Positions 1 through 5,319 of a stretch of 7,596 nucleotides of DNA are shown here, one piece after another (position 1 is the stretch's first letter; each line of letters begins with the position of its first letter). A program made the translations under genes and the position numbers. Source of the DNA: an uncultured Myxococcales bacterium (lineage in GTDB: Bacteria > Myxococcota_A > Bradymonadia > Bradymonadales > Bradymonadaceae); contig CAJXPN010000180.1 of assembly GCA_913058025.1 (NCBI GenBank), forward strand, positions 1 through 7,596, written 5' to 3'. The notes beneath the pieces were generated by a model. It made no database searches. It was not told the origin of the DNA and saw only the letters and a list, made by a program, of their open reading frames with translations.

Positions 1-43
1 TTTCTGCCTGTCTCGTGGGCTCGGAGATGTGTATAAGAGACAG
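1..43. other. Nextera i7 adapter at left contig end (synthetic)
   Basis: Positions 10-43 are the Nextera read-2 primer site ending in the Tn5 mosaic end (AGATGTGTATAAGAGACAG at 25-43). Positions 2-9 (TTCTGCCT) match the adapter-strand form of an 8-base Nextera i7 index, N703 as I remember the index list, and base 1 fits the end of the P7 arm. This is library-construction sequence left in the assembly. Genomic DNA starts at 44. Translations beginning MGSEMCIRDR or MYKRQ arise from this segment and are not real protein N-termini. Confidence 0.98.
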
Positions 44-509
44 ACACTCCCCGGTACGCGTCCTCGATCTCGGAGACCCGGACGTCGCCACCCCGACGCG
101 ACGCGAACACGATCGGCGTGCGCGCGAGCTCCACCGACACGATCCCCCACCCTCGCTCCTCATCGGTCAGCTCTCGCCCGATCACGGCCACGTCGAGCAC
201 CCGATCACGCAACGCGTGCAGCCCGCCCGCGCTCCCCAACGACGCCGGCACCCGGACGCTCGCGCCTCCGCCCTCCGCCCACTCCTCCCCGAGCGCCGCC
301 ATCAGCTCCAGCGCCGCACCCGTCCCGCCCACCATCAGCTCACCTCTTGGGCGCTCCGACCGCGCCACAGGGCGACACACTCCGGGGGCAGCGGCGTCGC
401 GCTCGGGCGCACAACCAGCCATATTCAGCGCGCACACGCACGCGAGCAACCCCGCGGCGCGCGCCGCCCACCTGCCCTCACTCGACCCCGCTGCGGCCAC
501 GACGCTCAC
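44..509 (-). CDS. PstS-like substrate-binding lipoprotein, 3' end missing
   Basis: This reading frame has no stop and runs into the left adapter, so only the first ~155 residues are present. The N-terminus looks like a lipoprotein signal: two Arg (13 and 17), a hydrophobic stretch, and a lipobox NMAGC with Cys at about 33. The mature part resembles the PBP-like domain of phosphate ABC-transporter receptors: VGGTGAALELMAAL as the first strand-helix, then SLGSAGGLHALRDRVLDVAV and IGRELTDEE, then ARTPIVFAS, which match the GS.GG, sR.lt..E and d.ivv blocks of PstS-like proteins. It would be membrane-anchored outside the cytoplasmic membrane and bind phosphate or another small anion; the substrate cannot be told from half a protein. 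I chose GTG at 509 because AGGAGG lies 9 bp upstream (519-524). In-frame ATGs at 554 and 635 would add a poorly conserved-looking leader. Transporter permease and ATPase genes are not in the window. Confidence 0.72.
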
Positions 510-518
510 CTCCAGAAC

Positions 519-524
519 CCTCCT
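519..524 (-). promoter_or_regulatory. Ribosome binding site of the PstS-like gene
   Basis: Perfect AGGAGG on the minus strand, 9 bp before the GTG at 509. It decides that start over the in-frame ATGs at 554 and 635, which have no comparable purine run. Confidence 0.55.
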
Positions 525-620
525 GCGCGAATGGTCACCGACCAGCAGCAGCATGTCCGAAGCCCTCGTGAAGATCACGAAAGAAGCTGGAATGAAACGA
601 CCCACGGCTCCGGTTGGTAT

Positions 621-692
621 GTGCGTGGCGGCCATGAGACGGGCTTACTTTTTTTTCCAAAAACCCAGCCCCCTCGATCTCTGTCACACACA
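621..692 (+). repeat. tRNA-like element, copy 1 (left)
   Basis: This aligns without gaps to 782-853 (offset 161 bp). The first 26 bases of the aligned core (625-650 vs 786-811) are 22/26 identical, and about 44 of 65 match over 625-689. Laid on a tRNA cloverleaf, 621-627 pairs with 685-691 at 6 of 7 positions as an acceptor stem, GGCC 630-633 pairs with GGCT 642-645 as a D stem, and a TTT triplet falls at the anticodon position (654-656). The anticodon stem is weak (3 bp) and the T stem is largely unpaired, although TCGATC sits where the T loop belongs. The D loop lacks the usual GG. Best description: a degenerate tRNA-like repeat or a small RNA unit, with a hairpin 3' of it. A working tRNA is unlikely. 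Confidence 0.5.
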
Positions 693-698
693 TTCGGA

Positions 699-738
699 AA
701 GAAGGCCCTTCACTCGAGAGAGAGTGAAGGGCCTTCTT
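699..738. terminator. Perfect 17-bp hairpin after repeat copy 1
   Basis: The arms 699-715 and 722-738 are fully complementary (core GAAGGCCCTTCACTC) around a 6-base GAGAGA loop. The tail is TTCTTCG-like on the plus strand and CTTCTTTCC on the minus strand, so it could end transcription in either direction, but it has no strong U tract. It follows tRNA-like copy 1 on the plus strand in the same way that the hairpin at 901-932 follows copy 2. Confidence 0.6.
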
Positions 739-781
739 CGTTCGAACGGCTCGCGCGCGCGCCGCGGATCGCCTAAGATCG

Positions 782-853
782 TCGAGTGGTGGCCATGAAC
801 TGGGCTTACTTGTTGTTCACAAGGCCGGCCGGGTTCGATCCCCGGCGCACCGT
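782..853 (+). repeat. tRNA-like element, copy 2 (right)
   Basis: This is the second copy of the element at 621-692. It has a textbook T arm: 829-833 CCGGG, loop TTCGATC, 841-845 CCCGG. The anticodon arm is CTTG (809-812)/CAAG (820-823) around loop 813-819 with T33 and a GTT triplet. The D stem GGCC 791-794 pairs with GGCT 803-806. The acceptor position (782-788 with 846-852) is poor, with three Watson-Crick pairs and two wobbles. A different 7-bp pairing exists: GTGGTGG 786-792 with CCACCAC 882-888, followed by A-CCA (889-892). That gives a 107-nt tRNA-end-like structure without a T arm next to the acceptor. It could be a tRNA pseudogene, an integration remnant at a tRNA 3' half, or a structured small RNA. 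I do not call it a functional tRNA. Confidence 0.5.
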
Positions 854-900
854 GGTCGGAGGCTTCCAGCTCACTCGATTTCCACCACACCAAATGAAGA

Positions 901-932
901 GAGACCCGGCCCACTCGAGTGGGCCGGGTCTC
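901..932 (-). terminator. Terminator of the TerD-family gene
   Basis: Perfect 32-bp palindrome (arms 901-916 and 917-932, centre CTCGAG), beginning 25 bp after the stop of the TerD-family gene. On the minus strand the stem is followed by CTCTCTTCATTT, a pyrimidine-rich, partly U-rich tail, which fits intrinsic termination of that gene. On the plus strand it also closes repeat copy 2. Confidence 0.7.
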
Positions 933-957
933 GCTCGTTCTGGCGTGCGTGACGCCC

Positions 958-3003
958 TCAGCTCGTGCGCGCGGACTTCATCAGCGCGCCCACGCGCTCG
1001 CTCGTCGTCGTCTCGTCGAACGCGACGTCGGCGAGCTCGGGGCTCGAGACGACCTCGCCCGAGAGGAGCTCGAGGATGTGGCCCGTGCGCAGGTTGTCCC
1101 AGGTCACCTCCGGGCCGCCCGCGCCCGGCAACGCGACCGTCGCGTCGAGGTAGCGCACCATCTTCAGCGCGTCCTCGGGGCCCGAGACGTTGCTCGCCCC
1201 CATCGCGACGTCGAGGTAGACGATCGACTGGGTCCGCGGGTGGTACGCCATCAGGTAGGCCGTGCGCGACGCGCTCTGGAGGACCATCGAGTGCTCGAGC
1301 GTCTCGGGGAGCCACTCGACGTTGGCGTTCGGGCTCTCTCGGCTCATCCAGCCCGCGCGGACCTTGCCCTCGTAGCCCGCGTAGGTGTCCGGCCCACGGT
1401 AGATGCGCGCCTCGATCACCAGCCACTCGAGGTTGGCGGGCATCACCTCGGTGTTGAGGTCGAGGTACTCCGCGTTCTTGGCGTTCCTTCCCGTGTTGTC
1501 GCCGGAGTACGCCATGTACTGCGCGGCGGCGTGCTGGGCGTTCCAGCCGACCTTGATGACCTCCAGGTCCTTCGTGATCGCGAACCCCGAGAGGTCGATG
1601 TCCGAGGGACCCTCCCAGTGGACGTACATGCGCAACGTCTGCTGCGCCTCGTAGCGCTCGACGGTGCCCACGGGCTTGGCGTCCAGCGCGAACGACGACG
1701 CGCGGTTGTTCACCGCGAGCGGCCGCAGGTAGAGCGCCGGGTCGATGAAGACCTTGCCGGTGAGCTCCGCGCTCACGTACGAACGCAGCCGCTCGAGCGC
1801 GACCGTCGTGATCTCGTCGACGACCTCCTTCGAGAGCGCCGCGTGCGCGTCGTAGGTCACGACCTCCGAGGCGCCCTGCCCCGCGAGCACCGCCGCGCGG
1901 CCCTTCTGCTCACCAGCGCGGTCGTAGAAGTGGTTGTAGATGTTGAGCAACTGGGCGAACCCAGGCTTGCACTCCATCCACGCGCGGAACGCCGGCGCGC
2001 CGAAGATCCGGACCATGTGGTCGAGCCGACGCATGAACGCGCCGGGGCGCGTCTTGAGCAGATCGAGGACCTCGGGGTCCGCGTTCTTGATCGCCAGCTC
2101 GACCTTGCCGTCGAAGGTGAGCAGGCTCTTGGGGTCGTTACGCAAACGCTGCGCGTAGCCCGCCAACACGGGGTAACGCTTCGTGTTCTTGGGGGACGTC
2201 GGGTGGAGCGTGAAGAGCAGCCGCAGCCACGGCTCACGGTAGCTCTTGAAGCTCTCCTCGAGGTCGCTCGGATCGCACGCCTCCAGCGCGCGCATCATGA
2301 GGCCGCGCAGGCGGCGGCTCGGGTTATTGAAGCGCGTCGACTCCTTGAGCCCCTCGTCCCCACCGCAATACGCGCAGTACGTGCGCAGCACGTCCGTGGC
2401 GTGGCGCGCAGGGAACGCCTCGAGCTCGGGGTCGTCCAGCATAAGCGACCCCACGAACGCCGCGGTCTCCTGGAAGCCGATGCGGCGGTGCTCGAACGAC
2501 ACCGTCCCGAAGAAGTGGCGCACGCAGAGCTTGTCGAAGGGCGAGAGCGGCTGCCGCGCCGCGAGCAGGTCCGTGTAGATCGAGTCCACCGCGTCGGGGC
2601 TCATGATCCCGATCGCCTTGAACGAGTCGGGCTCGTGCGAGAACTCGCGCTGGACGGCCTGGCCGCCCGCCTCGTCCCACACACCGGACTCCCGGTACGC
2701 GTCGATCGCGGCCTGCACGCCCTTGCCCTCGCCGCGCGCGATCACCCCCTCGGGGAAGTCGCGGTAGATCGGCTCGTAGCCGTCGTCGCCCACGATCTCA
2801 CGCATCCCGCCGATGAGCTGGGCGTGGATCGCCGCGAGCTCGGCCAACGGCTGGGTCGACACCACCTCGAACGCGGCCTTGCCGAACACGTAGCCCATCT
2901 TCATGAGCTCGTGGTCGAGGCCCTGGGCGATCGCACGGTTGCTCTCGCCGCCAGGGGCGAGCGCGAGCGCGCGCGACTTGGTCAGAGTGATGAAGTGGAT
3001 CAT
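958..3003 (-). CDS. TerD-domain family protein with large helical N-terminal region
   Basis: 681 residues. The N-terminal ~440 residues are mostly helical and carry blocks I associate with a family annotated next to or fused with TerD in actinobacteria and myxobacteria: YEPIYRDFPEGV (~76-87), HATDVLRTY (~201-209), STRFNNPSRRLRGL (~222-235), LRNDPKSLLTF (~287-297) and TRPGAFMRRLDHMVR (~318-332). The C-terminal part (~458-610) reads as TerD-like: VHWEGPSDIDLSGF, AYSGDNTG (~498-505), GYEGKVRAGWMSRES (~543-557) and SIVYLDVAMG. TerD domains bind calcium in studied members and belong to tellurite/stress-response systems; the exact role of this long form is unknown. Some relatives (MXAN_6230/SCO0854 type) carry a RING domain; none is visible here, only a lone CAYC pair (~210-213). 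It is probably cytoplasmic, with no signal peptide. ATG at 3003 was chosen because GGAG lies 9 bp upstream; ATGs at 3027 and further upstream would overlap the preceding gene or lack a ribosome site. It is second in an operon with the LRR gene. Confidence 0.75.
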   Translation of the reverse strand: MIHFITLTKSRALALAPGGESNRAIAQGLDHELMKMGYVFGKAAFEVVSTQPLAELAAIHAQLIGGMREIVGDDGYEPIYRDFPEGVIARGEGKGVQAAIDAYRESGVWDEAGGQAVQREFSHEPDSFKAIGIMSPDAVDSIYTDLLAARQPLSPFDKLCVRHFFGTVSFEHRRIGFQETAAFVGSLMLDDPELEAFPARHATDVLRTYCAYCGGDEGLKESTRFNNPSRRLRGLMMRALEACDPSDLEESFKSYREPWLRLLFTLHPTSPKNTKRYPVLAGYAQRLRNDPKSLLTFDGKVELAIKNADPEVLDLLKTRPGAFMRRLDHMVRIFGAPAFRAWMECKPGFAQLLNIYNHFYDRAGEQKGRAAVLAGQGASEVVTYDAHAALSKEVVDEITTVALERLRSYVSAELTGKVFIDPALYLRPLAVNNRASSFALDAKPVGTVERYEAQQTLRMYVHWEGPSDIDLSGFAITKDLEVIKVGWNAQHAAAQYMAYSGDNTGRNAKNAEYLDLNTEVMPANLEWLVIEARIYRGPDTYAGYEGKVRAGWMSRESPNANVEWLPETLEHSMVLQSASRTAYLMAYHPRTQSIVYLDVAMGASNVSGPEDALKMVRYLDATVALPGAGGPEVTWDNLRTGHILELLSGEVVSSPELADVAFDETTTSERVGALMKSARTS

Positions 3004-3037
3004 ACCGTCGGGCTCCGTGGGAAACATAATGGGCGAA

Positions 3038-3688
3038 TCAAGTGACGACGAACACGTGCTCGAGGCGCGCGCTCTCGCGAAGCTCGGCGGCGCCGAGCAG
3101 GCCATGTGGGTTGCTGGACACATCCAGCCACGCGAGCTTCGGCGCGTCCAGTCCCCTCGCGATCGAAGCCAGCGCAGGATCGCCGAGCGCGTTGCCGCTC
3201 AGCACGAGGCGCTCGAGCGCGCTCCAGCGTGTGCGTACAAAGACCTCGATCGCGGCCCCGGTGATTCCATTTTTTCTCAGGTCGAGCGCGGCGAGGCCTC
3301 CGAACCACTCCGCCCGTAGCAGCCGGTCCAGGCCAGCGTCCCCGATCTCGGCGCCGCTCAGGTCCAGCCGGGCGAGCTTGCTCGAGCCCTCGTGCGCCGC
3401 GATCGAGGCGATCGTATCGTCCGACTCGAAGCGTCCCATCAGCCGGAGCGAGACCCCCGCGGGGAGGCACTCCAGAAGCTCGCGCCACTCCTCGAACGAC
3501 CCGACCGTGAACGTCGGGAGCTCGACCCGGCTCAGGTACGGCAACCAGCGCGCGTCGTAGCGCTCGGGGTCACCGCGCCGCACCTCCGCGAGCAGCGCGC
3601 GCCACGTCCCAGAGTCCACCGGGGCGGAGCGGTGCGACAGCGAGCGCAGCTCACCGAACATCTCGTCCATGTAGTCACCCGAGCTCAT
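3038..3688 (-). CDS. Leucine-rich-repeat protein (ribonuclease-inhibitor type)
   Basis: 216 residues with no signal peptide or membrane segment, so probably cytoplasmic. From about residue 105 there are three clear ~27-residue repeats starting LARLDLSG (105), LAALDLRKNGIT (132) and LERLVLSGNALG (158). A partial last repeat, LAWLDVSSNPHG (185), follows, and a degenerate one precedes at about 79. The LxxLDLSxNxIxDxG pattern and repeat length are those of RNI-like LRRs, a protein-protein interaction fold. The N-terminal ~75 residues (GTWRALLAEVRRGDPERY, FEEWRELLECLP) are unassigned. Proteins of this build occur as many paralogues in myxobacterial genomes. It starts at ATG 3688 with AGGAG 4 bp upstream (3693-3697). 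Its stop is 34 bp before the TerD-family start, so the two are probably co-transcribed and may form a pair in which the LRR recruits a partner; that is inference. Confidence 0.75.
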   Translation of the reverse strand: MSSGDYMDEMFGELRSLSHRSAPVDSGTWRALLAEVRRGDPERYDARWLPYLSRVELPTFTVGSFEEWRELLECLPAGVSLRLMGRFESDDTIASIAAHEGSSKLARLDLSGAEIGDAGLDRLLRAEWFGGLAALDLRKNGITGAAIEVFVRTRWSALERLVLSGNALGDPALASIARGLDAPKLAWLDVSSNPHGLLGAAELRESARLEHVFVVT

Positions 3689-3808
3689 CCCGCTCCTCGC
3701 GCCCTCTACTCACCGTTACTCGCGTCCGCCGCTTGCGCCCACACACGAGGCGCGAGTACAACACCAGCCCCTCGAACCCTGAACCCATGAACAGGATGGA
3801 TCACGACT
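3689..3808. promoter_or_regulatory. Divergent promoter region with 8-bp inverted repeat
   Basis: The 120 bp between divergent starts. On the plus strand TTGCGC (3733-3738) and TACAAC (3757-3762) are 18 bp apart and could be a sigma-70-type promoter for the helical protein gene. An inverted repeat TACTCGCG (3717-3724) / CGCGAGTA (3751-3758) flanks the -35 and overlaps the -10, a reasonable operator position. I could not identify a clear minus-strand promoter for the LRR operon. Confidence 0.35.
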
Positions 3809-4573
3809 ATGTCCGAAGATCACACCAAGATCACGAGCGAAGCGGCCCTCATCATGGAGAAGATGGTCGGCCTCGAGCCCGACGATCCCCGCTACGTCAT
3901 CCTCAAGGCCACCGTCGACTACAAGGCGTCCTGGGTCGAGCTCGGCGAGCACCTCAACGTCGTCGCCGAGAACAAGGACTACAAGGAGTGGGGCTACAAG
4001 AACTTCAAGGGCTACTGCACCGACGAGCTCCAGCTCAACCAGGCCATCGCCCGTAAGCTCGTCCGCGGCTTCCAGTGGATCGATCAGCAGGCGCCCCAGT
4101 TCCTGCCCCGCTACATCGACGAGGAGGTCTCGCTGGAGCCCCAGGCCGCCGCGCTCTCCGTGGCGCCCCCCGACGTCGAGGCCATCAACGTCCTCGTCAC
4201 CGCCCAGCGCGAGCTCGACAAGGCCCGCCTGAGCACCGAGAACTACGACGCGCTCAAGGAGCGCGCGCTCAGCGGTGAGGCCGGCGCGCGCGAGCTGCGC
4301 AAGGAGCTCAAGGAGCAGCTCCCCGCCGCGACCGTCGACCCGGCCAAGGAGCAGATCAAGGTCCTGCGCCGCACGCTCACCGCCACCGAGCGCATCATCG
4401 GCCAGCTCACCGAGCACGTCTCCGACGACCCCGAGCTCCTCGCGCTCGCCGAGAAGCTCCGCGAGCGCGTCTTCGCCGTCGTCTCCGCCAAGCTCGACGC
4501 CGAGGCCTACGCCGACGGCGCCCCGGCCGACGCCGACGCATCCGCCGCGACCGAGCAGGGCTCCGTCCTGTGA
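3809..4573 (+). CDS. Helical protein of unknown function
   Basis: 254 residues, highly charged and predicted largely helical, with no signal peptide or membrane segment. Residues ~38-95 form the most characteristic block: YKASWVELGEHL, then KEWGYKNFKGYCTDELQL, then IARKLVRGFQWI. The spacing recalls helix-turn-helix-like or DUF3102-like domains and hypothetical proteins I associate with myxobacteria, but I cannot assign a function. Residues ~125-235 are Glu/Lys/Leu-rich with heptad character and may form a coiled coil (ELRKELKEQL, LAEKLRERVFAVV). The tail from ~232 is Ala/Asp low complexity and probably disordered. Start ATG 3809 has GGA at 3798-3800, 8 bp upstream. Transcribed alone: divergent from the LRR operon and ended by the hairpin 13 bp past its stop. 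A DNA-binding or structural role is possible but unproven. Confidence 0.7.
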   Translation: MSEDHTKITSEAALIMEKMVGLEPDDPRYVILKATVDYKASWVELGEHLNVVAENKDYKEWGYKNFKGYCTDELQLNQAIARKLVRGFQWIDQQAPQFLPRYIDEEVSLEPQAAALSVAPPDVEAINVLVTAQRELDKARLSTENYDALKERALSGEAGARELRKELKEQLPAATVDPAKEQIKVLRRTLTATERIIGQLTEHVSDDPELLALAEKLRERVFAVVSAKLDAEAYADGAPADADASAATEQGSVL

Positions 4574-4586
4574 CGCCACGGTCCAT

Positions 4587-4634
4587 CAGACGCAACGAGG
4601 GCGCGTTCTTTCGAACGCGCCCTCGTTGCGTCTG
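4587..4634. terminator. Bidirectional terminator hairpin, perfect 22-bp stem
   Basis: Arms 4587-4608 and 4613-4634 are perfectly complementary around a TTTC loop. The hairpin lies between convergent genes, 13 bp after one stop and 21 bp after the other. There is no U tract on either side, so termination would rely on stem strength alone or on Rho. Confidence 0.75.
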
Positions 4635-4655
4635 GGCCTCCCCGCTGGACTCGGA

Positions 4656-5141
4656 TCAGAAGTAGTACCGCACGTGGCCGCTGAAGTTGACGATGTCCGC
4701 ACCCACGTTCGGGATGATCTGAAGCGACGGCCGCCACTCGAACACCAGGTCGATGGGGATCGGCACGAACAGGAACTCCAGGCCCACCACGCCCGACGCG
4801 CGCAGCGCGAACACGTCGCCCACCACCGCGCCCGCGCCGACACCGACGTTCCACGCGATGTCCAGCGGCCCCGCGTTCAACAGCGTCGGCAGCTCGAAGA
4901 GGTAGTCCGCGCTCAGGCCGAGCGCGCTGAACCCTCCGCCCCAACCGTACAGGCCAGCGGTGAACTGGAGCGCCTGCGCGTCGGACGTGAAGTACTTCAA
5001 CGACAGGCCGTTCACGCCTGAGCCGCCGCCCAGGCCGAGGCCGATCTTGCCGCCGCTTCGGATCTGCGCCTGCGCGTCCGTCGCGCCGAACGCCATCATC
5101 GCCGCGACCATCGTCACCAACATCACCGCATTCTTCTTCAT
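4656..5141 (-). CDS. Small outer-membrane beta-barrel protein
   Basis: 161 residues. It has a clear Sec signal peptide: MKKN, then a hydrophobic core (5-18), then AQA at 23-25 with predicted cleavage before Gln26. The mature ~136 residues are Gly-rich with alternating hydrophobic residues (KIGLGLGGG, LQFTAGLYGWGG, LSADYLFELP, WNVGVGAGAVVGDVFALR, LEFLFVPIPIDLVFEWRP) and end in GHVRYYF. A terminal aromatic Phe is the usual signal for the outer-membrane assembly machinery. The pattern fits a small 6-8-stranded barrel of the opacity/OmpW-like shape, with unknown function. ATG 5141 is preceded by a GA-rich run rather than a canonical AGGAGG. The AGPLDIAWNVGVGAGAV region is typical of proteins annotated only as 'outer membrane beta-barrel'. 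It is a monocistronic gene divergent from the channel operon. Confidence 0.75.
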   Translation of the reverse strand: MKKNAVMLVTMVAAMMAFGATDAQAQIRSGGKIGLGLGGGSGVNGLSLKYFTSDAQALQFTAGLYGWGGGFSALGLSADYLFELPTLLNAGPLDIAWNVGVGAGAVVGDVFALRASGVVGLEFLFVPIPIDLVFEWRPSLQIIPNVGADIVNFSGHVRYYF

Positions 5142-5165
5142 TCGCCGCTCTCTCTCTTGTACCTG

Positions 5166-5195
5166 ATCGTAAAACGATGGGCGGCAGTACAGAAA
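5166..5195 (-). promoter_or_regulatory. Possible promoter and overlapping palindrome for the beta-barrel gene
   Basis: On the minus strand TTTCTG (5190-5195) and TACGAT (5166-5171) are 18 bp apart, a weak match to a sigma-70 promoter, about 25 bp before the ATG. A 13-bp palindrome, ATCGT-AAA-ACGAT (5166-5178), overlaps the -10 and could be an operator. Confidence 0.3.
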
Positions 5196-5236
5196 CCGCC
5201 ACCGCCGTGGACTACGGTATGCTAGATCGTCCTCGG

Positions 5237-5248
5237 GACCGATCGGTC
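5237..5248. promoter_or_regulatory. 12-bp palindrome upstream of the channel operon
   Basis: GACCGATCGGTC is a perfect palindrome 72 bp before the channel start, in the divergent region with the beta-barrel gene. A -10-like TATGCT lies at 5218-5223 but has no good -35. It is a candidate binding site for a dimeric regulator, possibly the co-encoded response regulator; this is inference from position only. Confidence 0.3.
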
Positions 5249-5319
5249 ACAAACTCTATCCACATACTCTCACGACACAACCTCTCCCACAGCGCCGACG
5301 GCGGCGCGAGGTCAAGCTC

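Larger units (their letters stand above)
510..957. other. Gene-free stretch with tandem repeat and hairpins
   Basis: No reading frame here has convincing coding character. Frames that cross the region are Arg/Pro/Ser-rich or begin inside the adapter. The stretch separates two minus-strand genes and contains two copies of a tRNA-like element (621-692 and 782-853) and two perfect hairpins (699-738 and 901-932), listed separately. A GC-alternating run lies at about 752-767 and a 10-bp palindrome (CGTTCGAACG) at 739-748. The promoter of the PstS-like gene should lie here, but I see no clear -35/-10 pair. Confidence 0.6.

Noticed and set aside
15..776. Plus-strand frames beginning MGSEMCIRDR or MYKRQ
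   Set aside because: They start inside the Nextera adapter and run antisense to the PstS-like lipoprotein gene.
782..892. A functional tRNA (Asn-like GTT anticodon)
   Set aside because: Acceptor stem mismatched in standard register, D loop lacks GG, position 37 is a pyrimidine. In the alternative 107-nt form the T arm is missing next to the acceptor. Kept as a tRNA-like repeat only.
684..914. 76-codon minus-strand frame containing GAPGIEPGRP
   Set aside because: This peptide is the usual false translation of a tRNA T arm read backwards. The region is the tRNA-like repeat and hairpins, not a gene.
806..1426. 206-codon minus-strand frame overlapping the end of the TerD-family gene
   Set aside because: Out-of-frame shadow within the coding region, Arg/Gly/Pro-rich, starting inside the real gene.
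919..3045. 708-codon open frame on the plus strand opposite the TerD-family gene
   Set aside because: It is the antisense shadow of a GC-rich gene. Its product is an Arg/Val/Leu/His/Glu mix with no motif, while the minus strand has family motifs, a ribosome site and a terminator.
3716..4579. 287-codon minus-strand frame with a Gly/Leu/Val/Asp-rich product
   Set aside because: Shadow of the helical protein gene; repetitive composition from complementary codons and no plausible start context.
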